Source of the DNA: Actinophytocola sp963826035
Lineage (GTDB): Bacteria; Actinomycetota; Actinomycetes; Mycobacteriales; Pseudonocardiaceae
Length of the DNA: 64,000 nt
Assembly (NCBI GenBank): GCA_963826035.1
Contig: CAWGVZ010000004.1
Span: 744,001-808,000, forward strand
Reading direction: 5' to 3'
Part shown: piece by piece, positions 21,168 through 29,451 of the stretch
Position numbering within the stretch: position 1 is the first letter of the stretch
Layout: each line of letters begins with the position of its first letter
The notes under the pieces: model-generated
The model's database searches: none
Seen by the model: only the letters and a program-made list of their open reading frames with translations
What the model was told of the DNA's origin: nothing
Program-made: the position numbers and the translations under genes

Positions 21168-22454
21168 TCAGCCGCGGTGCTGGGCGGTGAGCTTCTCCAA
21201 CAGCGGCACCAGGAGGTTGGGCGTCGGCGTGCCCTGCCGCTCCGCGCGCAGCCTGGCCGCGTTCTCGCCGAAGGACGGGTCCTTCAGCACTCGCACGAGA
21301 CTGTCCCGCAGCGTGTCCGCGGTCAGCTTGTCGGAGTCGGCGACGAACAGCCCGGCGCCGCGCGCCTCCAGACCGTTCGCCTCGGCGATGGGCCCCCACC
21401 ACTTCTCGGTCCAGTAGTTGCTCGGCACGATGAGCTGTGGCACACCGTGCTCCAGCGCGGCGGCGAACGTCGCGGTGCCCCCGTGGTGCACGACCGCCGA
21501 GCAGGTCGCCAGCAACACGTTCAGCGGAACGAAGTCGACCGTGCGCACGTTGTCCGGTACAGCGGACAGCGATGCGAGCTGCCGCTCGTTCAGTGTGGCG
21601 ATCACCTCGGCGTCCACATCGGACATGGCGTCGAGCAGCTCGGCCGCCGATGCCTCGACCCCGTGCGACTCGCGGTGCGAGGTGCCCAGGGTCAGGCACA
21701 CCCGTCGCCTGGTGGGCGGTTCGTACAGCCAGTCCGGAATCGGGGCCGGACCGTTGTACGGCACGACGCGCATCGGGACGTAGTGCACGTTGCCCGGCGG
21801 GTGCGGAACCCAGGGCGGCATCGGGTCCATCGTCCACTGGCCGAGCACGATCTCCTCGTCGAAGGTGTGGCCGTACTGCTCGAGTTTGGGCCCCAGCCAG
21901 TCCTCCAACGGGTCACTGACCCGATTCTCCTGGCTCCTGCTGGCGTGCCACGCGCCTCGAATCTGCGCCAGACCGTCCGCGCCGAACAGCATCCGGGCGT
22001 GCGCGGCGCCACTGACGCGGGCCGCCACCGGTCCGGCGAGGGCCAAGGTGCTCCAGAGCACCAGGTCGGGCCGCCAACCGCGGGCGAACTCGATGAGGTC
22101 GGCGAACATGGAGTCGGGGCAGAGCATCGGGAAGAACTCGGTGGCGATGGACGTCAGGTGGCCGTGCGGGTCCTCGGGGAACGTGCTCTGGACCGGTTTC
22201 TCCTGATGCTGAACGGGTTTCCGATTGCGGTCGGCCTCCGGCTCGTCGGCCGGCTCGGCGTCACGCATCTTCCCGGCCAGGTCCAGCGGCTCACCGACCG
22301 GCACCGCCGTGAAGCCGGTCTGCATGACGGCGTCGGCCAGGTCCGGCTGACACGCGACACGCACCTCGTGCCCCGCGATCTGCATAGCCCACGCCAGCGG
22401 GGTCATGGAGTACAGGTGCGACTTGTTGAGGCAGGTGAGGAACAGGATGCGCAT
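21168..22454 (-). CDS. GT1 glycosyltransferase of the macrolide type (EryCIII/DesVII-like)
   Basis: 428 aa, GT-B fold. The N-terminus (MRILFLTCLNKSHLYSMTPLAWA) and the C-terminal nucleotide-sugar motif HHGGTATFAAALEHGVPQ are typical of macrolide and polyene glycosyltransferases, which transfer NDP-deoxysugars to aglycones. About residues 70-95 form a charged insertion (DEPEADRNRKPVQHQEK). Many EryCIII/DesVII relatives need a P450-like partner lacking the heme cysteine. The P450 gene immediately upstream keeps its cysteine, so no classical partner is visible here. Confidence 0.93.
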   Translation of the reverse strand: MRILFLTCLNKSHLYSMTPLAWAMQIAGHEVRVACQPDLADAVMQTGFTAVPVGEPLDLAGKMRDAEPADEPEADRNRKPVQHQEKPVQSTFPEDPHGHLTSIATEFFPMLCPDSMFADLIEFARGWRPDLVLWSTLALAGPVAARVSGAAHARMLFGADGLAQIRGAWHASRSQENRVSDPLEDWLGPKLEQYGHTFDEEIVLGQWTMDPMPPWVPHPPGNVHYVPMRVVPYNGPAPIPDWLYEPPTRRRVCLTLGTSHRESHGVEASAAELLDAMSDVDAEVIATLNERQLASLSAVPDNVRTVDFVPLNVLLATCSAVVHHGGTATFAAALEHGVPQLIVPSNYWTEKWWGPIAEANGLEARGAGLFVADSDKLTADTLRDSLVRVLKDPSFGENAARLRAERQGTPTPNLLVPLLEKLTAQHRG

Positions 22455-22501
22455 GGAGGTCCTTCCCGGGTCCGTCGAGCGCGGGCGGGGGCGCCGTCTG
22501 G

Positions 22502-23731
22502 TCAGCTGGTCACGATCAGGGGCAGCGCCTCGAGACCGCGCATGATGTTGGGGCCACCGATGCGCCAGCGCAGCTCGTCCATCGGGCAGGCCAGCTCGAT
22601 CGTGTCGAACCGCTTGAGCAGGGTGCTGAACGCGACCTGACTCTCCACTCTTGCCAGCTGCGCCCCGAGGCAGAAGTGGATCCCGTGCCCGAACGCGAGG
22701 TGCGGGTTCTCCGCCCGCGTGATGTCGATGTGGTCCGGCTCCGGGAACCGGTCGGCGTCGCGGTCAGCCGAGCCGAGCACGATGTTCACCGCGCTGCCGG
22801 CCGGAATGGTCGTGCCGGCGATCTCGATGTCCTCGCTGGTGAACCGCATCGGCACGCGCTCGATGGGCCCGTCGTACCGGAGCAACTCCTCGATCGCGGA
22901 CGGCAGCAGGTCGGGGCGCTCGCGCAGCAGGCGGAACTGCTCGGGGTGCCGGAGCAGCGCCACCATGCCGTTGCCGATGTGGTTGACCGTGGTCTCATGC
23001 CCTGCGACCAACAGCAACTTGAGCATGCCGAGTAACTCCCGCTCGGAGAGCTGCTCCTGCCGGTCGGGGAGGAGCAGCGCGCTCATCAGGTTGGGCTGTG
23101 CGTCGTAGTCGAGCTCCCGGTCGAACTCGGTACGCATCCGGGCGAGCAGGTCGGTGAGATACCGGTCCATGTTCCGGTTGCCCTGGGTCCTGCTCTCGAT
23201 TCCCTCCGGTGTGGACGGTGAGGCGAGCAGCATCCGTGTCCAGGAACCGAAGTCGTGACGGTCCGCGCTGGGGATGCCGAGCAGCTCGCAGATCACGGTG
23301 ATCGGCAGGGGGTAGGCCAGCGACGCCATGAGGTCGGTCTCGGGTTCGGCGGCGATGGCGTCCACGAGCTCGTCGGCAATCTCCTGGATCCGGGGCCGCA
23401 GCCCTTCGATCCGGCGCCGGGTGAACGCCTTGCCCACCAGCCGGCGTTGCCGGGTGTGGTCGGGCGGGTCGCTGTTCAGCATATTCGCGCCCAGAGGTCC
23501 CTCGTCGCCCGTGCCGATGGTGGCCCGCACCCATTCCGGCGCTTGCTTGGGATCCTTGGCGAACCGCGGGTCCGCCAGCGCGGCCCGGGCGTCCTCATAG
23601 CGGGTGATGAGGTAGATGTCCGACCCCATCGGGCCGGTGAAGTGGTGCACTGGCGACTGCGCGCGCAGCAGCCCATAGCTCACGTACGGGTTGCCCTGAA
23701 ACTCCTTGCTCGACAGATCGACTGAAGTCAT
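22502..23731 (-). CDS. Cytochrome P450 (CYP107-like)
   Basis: 409 aa. The I-helix AGHETT, the ExxR motif (EELLRY) and the heme loop AFGHGIHFCLGAQLA are intact, so it should be an active hydroxylase or epoxidase. The gene opens the sugar/glycosylation operon. Its ATG at 23731 overlaps the stop codon of an 11-codon leader ORF, and it has its own GGGGGAG ribosome site inside that leader. It is probably a late oxidative tailoring enzyme. Its position beside a glycosyltransferase recalls EryCII/DesVIII helpers, but those lack the cysteine retained here. Confidence 0.93.
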   Translation of the reverse strand: MTSVDLSSKEFQGNPYVSYGLLRAQSPVHHFTGPMGSDIYLITRYEDARAALADPRFAKDPKQAPEWVRATIGTGDEGPLGANMLNSDPPDHTRQRRLVGKAFTRRRIEGLRPRIQEIADELVDAIAAEPETDLMASLAYPLPITVICELLGIPSADRHDFGSWTRMLLASPSTPEGIESRTQGNRNMDRYLTDLLARMRTEFDRELDYDAQPNLMSALLLPDRQEQLSERELLGMLKLLLVAGHETTVNHIGNGMVALLRHPEQFRLLRERPDLLPSAIEELLRYDGPIERVPMRFTSEDIEIAGTTIPAGSAVNIVLGSADRDADRFPEPDHIDITRAENPHLAFGHGIHFCLGAQLARVESQVAFSTLLKRFDTIELACPMDELRWRIGGPNIMRGLEALPLIVTS

Positions 23732-23763
23732 TGAGACTCCCCCGCAAATACCGCGACGAACAT
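23728..23763 (-). CDS. 11-residue leader peptide coupled to the P450 gene
   Basis: A tiny ORF, ATG 23763 to TGA 23728, encodes MFVAVFAGESQ. It has a strong ribosome site (GAAGGAG, 6 bp before ATG). Its stop overlaps the P450 start (ATGA), and the Shine-Dalgarno of the P450 lies within it. This arrangement suggests translational coupling: ribosomes finishing the leader can load the P450 gene. A regulatory leader is an alternative. It is too short for conservation to be judged by eye; the evidence is the ribosome site and the exact overlap. Confidence 0.5.
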   Translation of the reverse strand: MFVAVFAGESQ

Positions 23764-24055
23764 GATCTTCTCCTTCAGGACAAACTTACGACGCGAACCC
23801 TCGGCTCGACTTCGCGGGCTGTCCAGTACAGTGTCGGCAACGGAAATACCCGGCGCATCTCCTCGATTGCCATCCCGGGACTGGTGACCCGCCGGATCCG
23901 TTGTCGTGCAGGAGAAAGCGCAGAACCCCAGTGCGACAACCGGTACCCGGAAAGCCTCGCTTTCGATATTCAGGTGGCCAGCATTCGGATCGTGCTGACA
24001 CTGGCTGGCCAGGTCCACAATCCACCGGGTCGAAGAACTCCCGTTGAGCCGTGAG
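23764..24055. promoter_or_regulatory. Intergenic region upstream of the sugar/glycosylation operon
   Basis: This 292-bp stretch between the nitroreductase stop and the leader ORF is less GC-rich than its surroundings and has no open frame with a credible ribosome site. It should hold the promoter of the leader-P450-glycosyltransferase operon and the end of the upstream AfsA-type operon. I see no perfect inverted repeat and no consensus -35/-10 pair that I would stand behind. Confidence 0.4.
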
Positions 24056-24697
24056 TCACCAGCGATCGAGGTGCACGACCGCCTCGGCGGGCGTCCGTTT
24101 CGCCGGCCGAAACGTTGCGCCCCGGTAGTACGCGGTGGGGACAAGCACAGCCTGGTGCACGCCGGCGGGAATGCCCAGCAGCCCGGCGACGTACGCGGCG
24201 TAGGTCAGGTGCCGCGTGGTCCACACTGTCCCCAGCCCCCGGCTGCGGGCGGCGAGCATGTAGCTCCACACCGCGGGAAGCAGCGTGGCCCACAGCGACG
24301 CCTGGTTACCCTCGGGCAGCGGGCGACCGGTATCGAGGCAGGCCAGCACCAGCACTGGCACCTCCGCGAGGTGCTCGGCGAGGTACCTGGCGCTGTCCGC
24401 CGATCGCCGGGACGGCGCACCGGGCGCATCGCTGATCTTCATGGCGTGCAGGTCGCACGACTTCCGGTAGATCCGGCCGATCTCGGCCCGAATGCCCGGG
24501 TCGGTGATGACGATCCAGTGCTGGCCGTACCGCCCCGTGCCGCACGGCGCCTGTTGCGCGATATGCAGGCAGTCGGTGATTTCCTGCCGCGGCACCTCGC
24601 GGGTCAGGTCGAGTCGCCTCCGCACCGCACGTGTCGTGGTCAGCAGCTCGTCCGGGCCGAGCGCCAACGGCCCGGCGTGGCTCTGGACGTCAGCCAT
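24056..24697 (-). CDS. Nitroreductase-family FMN oxidoreductase
   Basis: About 213 aa from ATG 24697 (GGAG 8 bp upstream; ATGs at 24703 and 24706 are less well spaced). The N-terminus TTRAVRRRLDLTREVPRQEI is the family FMN-phosphate-binding arginine segment, and GLGTVWTTRHL near 150 is the second FMN motif. Family members reduce nitro groups, quinones or activated C=C bonds, or oxidise substrates with O2. It is the last gene of the six-gene operon and overlaps the P450 by 8 bp. Here it may reduce an enone or butenolide intermediate, which is a guess from the AfsA neighbour. Confidence 0.85.
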   Translation of the reverse strand: MADVQSHAGPLALGPDELLTTTRAVRRRLDLTREVPRQEITDCLHIAQQAPCGTGRYGQHWIVITDPGIRAEIGRIYRKSCDLHAMKISDAPGAPSRRSADSARYLAEHLAEVPVLVLACLDTGRPLPEGNQASLWATLLPAVWSYMLAARSRGLGTVWTTRHLTYAAYVAGLLGIPAGVHQAVLVPTAYYRGATFRPAKRTPAEAVVHLDRW

Positions 24698-25904
24698 GAC
24701 CATCACTCCACGTGACCGGCAGCTCCCACGGACCCCGGACGAACATGTCGGTGCGCCAGCGCAGCTCCGCGGTCGGCACTGCGACCCGCAGTTCGGGGAA
24801 GGCGGCCAGCAGCTCGGCGATGCCCACCCGCAGCTCCAGCCGGGCGAGCTCGGCGCCCAAGCAATAGTGTGCGCCGAAGCCGAAGCCGACGTGCGCGTTG
24901 TCCACGCGGTCCGGGCGCAGCTCGTCCGGCTCGTCGAACACCTCGGGGTCGCGGTTGGCCGCGTCCGGGATCGGCACCACCACCGAGCCCGCCTTTACCA
25001 CCACCCCGTCAGACAGCGGGATGTCGACCGTGGCCACGTGCGGTACGCCACCGGTGCCGTTGATACACAGGTAACGTACAAGCTCCTCGATGACCGGCGG
25101 GAGCCGATCCGGGTCCCGCCGCACCTCGGCGACCAGCTCGGGCCGGCGCAGCAGGTGGAAGACGGCCGCGGCCAGCTCGTTGCTGGTGGTCTCGTAGCCG
25201 GCGATCAGCAAACCGGCCGACAGTGCGATCGTCTCCGTACGGCTCAGCCGCCGCTCCGGGTTGCGGGGTTCGAGGAGGTCCGCGACGAGCCCAGGGGGCC
25301 GGGCGCCCGCGTCGATCGCCACTCGCGTCCGGTCGACCAGGTCGGCGAAGTATCCGTGGAACTCCTCGTGGCTCCGGGCGACAGTGTCGGCGGGGTAGCG
25401 GTTGATCGACATCAACGGGTCGACCCACGGCTTGAACAGCGCGGTGTCGGCCTCCGGCACGCCGAGGATGCGGCACATCACGTGCAGAGTGAACGGCACG
25501 CTGAACGCGCTCACCAGGTCCGCGGGCTGCGGCCCGTCGGCCAGCTCCGCGACGTGGACCTTGGCCAGGTCCTCGATCATCGACTGCATTTCCCGGACAC
25601 GGCGGGCGGTGAAGGCCTGCGCGACCGCGGACCGACGCCTGCTGTGCTCGGGCGCATCGGTGGTGATCAGCGGCAGCGACTCGGCGGATCTGGAGAACAG
25701 CGTGCCGTCGGTATAGGCGGACCGGCTGAACCTCGAGTCCGAGAGCACCTGCCGGACGTCGTCGTACCGGGTCACCAGCCGGACGGCCCTGCCGTTGGCA
25801 AGCTGGCCACGCGCTGGGCAGCTGCCCTCGCGGATGCGCGCGTACTCCGGTGGCGGTTCGCTCTCCGGTCCGACGGCGAAGGGGAAGGCTTGCAGGTCGG
25901 TCAT
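24690..25904 (-). CDS. Cytochrome P450
   Basis: 404 aa from ATG 25904 (MTDLQAFPF). The I-helix AGYETT, the ExxR motif (EELVRY) and the heme loop GFGFGAHYCLGAELA are intact. Only 2 bp separate its start from the stop of the UbiA-family gene, and its end overlaps the nitroreductase. It therefore belongs to the AfsA-UbiA operon rather than to the glycosylation operon. It likely hydroxylates or oxidises the product of that operon. Ordinary bacterial class I P450s of this length need separate ferredoxin partners; none is encoded here. Confidence 0.93.
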   Translation of the reverse strand: MTDLQAFPFAVGPESEPPPEYARIREGSCPARGQLANGRAVRLVTRYDDVRQVLSDSRFSRSAYTDGTLFSRSAESLPLITTDAPEHSRRRSAVAQAFTARRVREMQSMIEDLAKVHVAELADGPQPADLVSAFSVPFTLHVMCRILGVPEADTALFKPWVDPLMSINRYPADTVARSHEEFHGYFADLVDRTRVAIDAGARPPGLVADLLEPRNPERRLSRTETIALSAGLLIAGYETTSNELAAAVFHLLRRPELVAEVRRDPDRLPPVIEELVRYLCINGTGGVPHVATVDIPLSDGVVVKAGSVVVPIPDAANRDPEVFDEPDELRPDRVDNAHVGFGFGAHYCLGAELARLELRVGIAELLAAFPELRVAVPTAELRWRTDMFVRGPWELPVTWSDGHG

Positions 25905-25906
25905 GT

Positions 25907-26791
25907 CTACGCTCCTTCGAGCAGGGCGGCGACGGCGAAGCTGGCGTAGGCCGTCATGACGAACCCGGCGGTGAGGCCGTAGGGCCAGCGCTCCAGCCTG
26001 CCGCGGCGGAAGCGCACGGCGGCGAGGATCGGGTAGGCCAGCGGCAGCAAAGCCAGCAGGACCCCCACGTGCCACGGCCGGGTGGTGGTGACCAGTAGCA
26101 CCACCGAGCCGACCGCGCAGGCTGCGGCGAGCGCCGCCGTCCCGGTCGTGCCGAGCAGCGTGACGTAGGTGCGCTCGGTCATCCGCGGCGTCCGGGTGGT
26201 CTTGCGCGCGAACTCCAGGTGTAAGAACGCGAGGGTCGAAACGAGGACGCCGAGCGCGCCGGACCACGACGGGCGTAGGTCCAGCGAGTACAGCAACCCG
26301 GCGTACAGGAACGCGTTGGTGAGCAGTTGGACCGGCAGGTTCACCAGAAAGCCGGCGACCACGGCGTCGCCGGAAGGCCAACCGAACCTGCGGTCGACCC
26401 ACACGATGAGAAAGGCGTAGCAGAGCAGGCCGGCGAGCACGCACAGCACCGGCCATCGCCACGCGTTGAACAGCAGCACCAGCGCGGTGCCCGCGACGAT
26501 CATCACCAGCAGGTCCCGGACGGCCACCGCGCCGGCGGCGAGCGGCCGGTCCGGGTTGTGCTCACGGTCGTAGTCGAGGTCGCGGATGTCGTCCAGCGCG
26601 CGCATCACCAGCAAGGTCACGGCCATCGTGACGACCCCGGTCAGCACACCCAGGTCGGGCACCCAGCCGGTCACCCGGCCGTCCGTCAGTGCCGCGGCCG
26701 AGGTGGCGCCGACGGTCCAGGCCACCGCGAGCGGCAGGTAGACCTTCAGCGGGTAGCTACCGGCGACGTAGGCCAGTAGCCGGCCGCTCAG
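25907..26791 (-). CDS. UbiA-family membrane prenyltransferase or terpene cyclase
   Basis: About 294 aa, eight to nine membrane segments. The first Asp-rich motif (RALDDIRDLDYDREHNPDRP) is intact and binds Mg-prenyl diphosphate. The second motif is changed: the expected DxxxD-type loop reads HLEFARKTTRT, with Glu and Lys in place of the aspartates. That divergence is seen in some UbiA relatives that use unusual acceptors or act as terpene cyclases. No ATG or GTG start lies near the N-terminus. A CTG at 26791, overlapping the TGA of the upstream gene, is the best placed; a GTG inside the first helix is the alternative. The gene is tightly coupled to the dikinase-like gene upstream and the P450 downstream. 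Confidence 0.85.
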   Translation of the reverse strand: MSGRLLAYVAGSYPLKVYLPLAVAWTVGATSAAALTDGRVTGWVPDLGVLTGVVTMAVTLLVMRALDDIRDLDYDREHNPDRPLAAGAVAVRDLLVMIVAGTALVLLFNAWRWPVLCVLAGLLCYAFLIVWVDRRFGWPSGDAVVAGFLVNLPVQLLTNAFLYAGLLYSLDLRPSWSGALGVLVSTLAFLHLEFARKTTRTPRMTERTYVTLLGTTGTAALAAACAVGSVVLLVTTTRPWHVGVLLALLPLAYPILAAVRFRRGRLERWPYGLTAGFVMTAYASFAVAALLEGA

Positions 26792-29451
26792 GCCGGCTCG
26801 TCCTGCGATATCACCCGGACGGTCCCCGCCGCTCCGTCGATCTCGATCAGCGCCCCGTCCTTGATCAGCGAGGTCGCCCCCGGCACCGACACCACGGTCG
26901 GCACGCCCAGCAACCGACCGGTGATGGCCGTGTGTGAGAGCAGGGTCCCCCGCTCTACCACCAGACCGCGGGCGGCCATCATCAAGAACAGCCATCCGGG
27001 ATCAGTCTCCTTCGCCACGATGATGTGATCTCTGCACGATTCCGGAGAGATCGAGGGGTCGAGCACGACACGCGCCGGGTACCGCACGACGCCGCTGGTC
27101 GACGGCAGCCCGCGCATCTCCGTGTCGGACTGCGCCTGCGCCGGGCCGGACGGGCGGAGCGGCAGCTCGGCGACCACCGGCAGCTCCCTGGTCGTCGACA
27201 GCTCGGCGTCGAGGTCCGGCCGTGCCATCGCGGCGGCCCGCTCCCGCCGCCTGGCGGTGACCAGCGCGCGCAGGTCTGTGTCGACCAGCGTGCCGTCGTA
27301 GGCGCCGAGCACCTCCTCCACGGCCAGGTCGACCACGTCGACCCGGTCGTCGAGCACGCCAGCAGCCACCAGATGGTCGCCGAGGCTCCACAGCACCTGT
27401 CGGCTCAGGCCGAACAGCTGGCTGCGGCAGTAGCGGGTGTCCTCGCGGTTCTTGACCAACCACCGCATGCCGGCGGCCAGCCCGCGGATCGCCAACCGGC
27501 GCAGTGGGTTCGGGCACCGTTCGCGCAGCTCCCGCTCCGCGTCGGCCCGACCCGCGCGCTCCTTGGCCCGGTTGTCATCGACGGTGATACCACCGTGAAT
27601 CAGCGGCCTGAGCGTCTCGACGATCATGCCGGGGCGTTGGCGCGGCGATGGCTCCTCGAGCTTCAGGTCGTACGGCGCGCGGTCGCCGTAGCGGCGCAGG
27701 TGCTCGCGGGCCGCGGCGGCCGGTCCGTCGCCGAACCGGCCGCCGGCCAGTTCGGTCCACACCTCATCGGCTGGGCCGGCAAGTACCCGCTCGGCGAGCG
27801 CCGGATCTTTCGCGACCAGCTCAGCCAATCGGAGCGCCGACCGAACACCGAGGAGCGACCGGTTCTCCGTCCCGCCGAGCAGCAGACCGCCCATGATGCG
27901 CTGATCCTCATCGGTCACCCAGCGGCGGATCGCCGCGGAGGTAGCGGTGGCCCAGGCCAGCAGGAAGAACCCGTTCACCAGCGTGACGCCCCACCAGCGG
28001 CCGACCTCGGCCCAGATCCGCCGGTGGAACCCGACGAGCTGCTCCGGCGACCAGTCGGCTATGTCTGACGTTTCGGCGAACAGCGTGTCCCACCAGCGCA
28101 AGAACCGTCGTACCGAGCGTGGATGCCCGGCCAGCCGCAAGGCGAGCGCCGGCAGGCTCGGCAACGCGCGCAGGATCTGGGCCCGGGTCGGCCGCTCCCG
28201 CGTGCTCAAACCCATCGACAGCGCCCACCAGGTCTGGATGAGTGGGAAGCCGGAAATCTGGCCATGCAGCTTCCGCCAAGCGTCGAGCCGATAATACACT
28301 CGCCCGTCGAGCAGGCCGATCATTCGGTGCAGGTGATTCTCTGCCGCGTCGAGCCGGCGCTCCGACACACCCAGCCGCCGATAGGCGTCCCAGAAAATTG
28401 TGCGGTAGAAAACACGCGCCTGAGAAAAAGTAAGCGCACCGGAAACACCGGCAAAGCTCTCAGTGACATTATTGTTACTCCACGGAATTCGCTCGGCGGA
28501 GCTGCGCGCCACCTTCGCGAATACCACCGGCCGCGCCTGCAGCAGATGTACCACGCCGTCCGGGGTGATCGTGCCCTCGATGTCCTGCGGCAACCCGAAC
28601 CACTTTTCGACGCCGCCCGCCAGTTCGGCCACCTGCCGAACCTGCTCGTCGTCGAGCACCGGCGGCGTCGCCAACTCGGCCGGGACGGGGGTCGTCACGA
28701 CCTCGCCGGTCCGGCCGGCCCACGTGACCATCCGCTCCTTGCGCACGGTCTTGGCGCGGATCACGCCGCTGTCCGGGTCGACGAAGAAGTGGTCGATGTC
28801 GGCACGCTCCTGCACGACGCCCTCACCGATCCCGTGCGCGGCCGCGATCACACGCTCTGTGCCGCCACGCGGGTCCCGACTGAACGCCACGAACGAACGA
28901 GCGCCAGGGATCATCCGCTGCACGCCGACCGCCACTCGCGCGGTCGTCGGCGACAACCCGCGGCGGGCCCGGTACAGGATCGACTCCGGGCTCAGCCCGG
29001 ACGCCCAGCACTGGGCCACCCGCCGCAGCACGTCCGCGGGCCGCACATAGAGAAAAGAGTCGGTGAGGCCGGCGAACGCGTCGTCGGCGCCGTCCTCACC
29101 GGCCCCACGCTGGTCGGCGACCACGCACGCGCGGACCGCGACAAGGCCATCGTCATCGGTCAGCGCGTTCACCTGGGCGCGGATCCCGGCCGCCAAGGGC
29201 GCCCGAACGACAGTCGCGGCAAGGGTGGCCGAGGCTTCCCGCGCCCATGCCAGAAGCTCCACCTCGGCACCTGGGTCGGGGGCCGCGGCGAACAGGTCGG
29301 CCGCCGCGGCGTCGAACTCGGTCACCGAGACGCAGAAGAACTCGGGCACCAGGAACCCGGCCTGGCGCAGCCGTTCCTGGCGGGCAAACTTGTGGCCAAC
29401 CGCCGTGGCGTCGGTGAGGAGGTCCGCACCGACGCGGATCACGCCGACCAT
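26788..29451 (-). CDS. PEP-synthase/rifampin phosphotransferase-like dikinase
   Basis: 887 aa from ATG 29451 (TGATG overlap with the methyltransferase stop). The N-terminal 330 residues are an ATP-grasp/PPDK domain (VGHKFARQERLRQAGF; later QDIEGTITPDGVVHLLQARPV). The middle about 350-750 is an Arg/Trp-rich helical acceptor domain. The C-terminal 90 residues are a swivelling domain with the phosphohistidine motif GTLLSHTAI. This three-part order is that of rifampin phosphotransferase, which moves the beta-phosphate of ATP through the histidine to a small-molecule hydroxyl, and of PEP synthase. The helical middle is unlike the PEP-binding barrel, so an antibiotic- or metabolite-phosphorylating role is more likely than central metabolism. 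It could phosphorylate a biosynthetic intermediate or serve in self-resistance. Confidence 0.85.
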   Translation of the reverse strand: MVGVIRVGADLLTDATAVGHKFARQERLRQAGFLVPEFFCVSVTEFDAAAADLFAAAPDPGAEVELLAWAREASATLAATVVRAPLAAGIRAQVNALTDDDGLVAVRACVVADQRGAGEDGADDAFAGLTDSFLYVRPADVLRRVAQCWASGLSPESILYRARRGLSPTTARVAVGVQRMIPGARSFVAFSRDPRGGTERVIAAAHGIGEGVVQERADIDHFFVDPDSGVIRAKTVRKERMVTWAGRTGEVVTTPVPAELATPPVLDDEQVRQVAELAGGVEKWFGLPQDIEGTITPDGVVHLLQARPVVFAKVARSSAERIPWSNNNVTESFAGVSGALTFSQARVFYRTIFWDAYRRLGVSERRLDAAENHLHRMIGLLDGRVYYRLDAWRKLHGQISGFPLIQTWWALSMGLSTRERPTRAQILRALPSLPALALRLAGHPRSVRRFLRWWDTLFAETSDIADWSPEQLVGFHRRIWAEVGRWWGVTLVNGFFLLAWATATSAAIRRWVTDEDQRIMGGLLLGGTENRSLLGVRSALRLAELVAKDPALAERVLAGPADEVWTELAGGRFGDGPAAAAREHLRRYGDRAPYDLKLEEPSPRQRPGMIVETLRPLIHGGITVDDNRAKERAGRADAERELRERCPNPLRRLAIRGLAAGMRWLVKNREDTRYCRSQLFGLSRQVLWSLGDHLVAAGVLDDRVDVVDLAVEEVLGAYDGTLVDTDLRALVTARRRERAAAMARPDLDAELSTTRELPVVAELPLRPSGPAQAQSDTEMRGLPSTSGVVRYPARVVLDPSISPESCRDHIIVAKETDPGWLFLMMAARGLVVERGTLLSHTAITGRLLGVPTVVSVPGATSLIKDGALIEIDGAAGTVRVISQDEPA

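Noticed and set aside
22502..23731. P450 as a Cys-less EryCII/DesVIII-type glycosyltransferase helper
   Set aside because: The heme cysteine, ExxR and I-helix motifs are all present.
23728..24144. 138-aa minus-strand frame upstream of the P450
   Set aside because: Composition is shadow-like and its upstream starts lie inside the nitroreductase gene without ribosome sites. Only its last 11 codons, from ATG 23763, have translation signals.
26788..29451. Housekeeping PEP synthase or pyruvate phosphate dikinase
   Set aside because: The middle domain does not look like the PEP/pyruvate-binding barrel, and the gene is embedded in a coupled biosynthetic operon.
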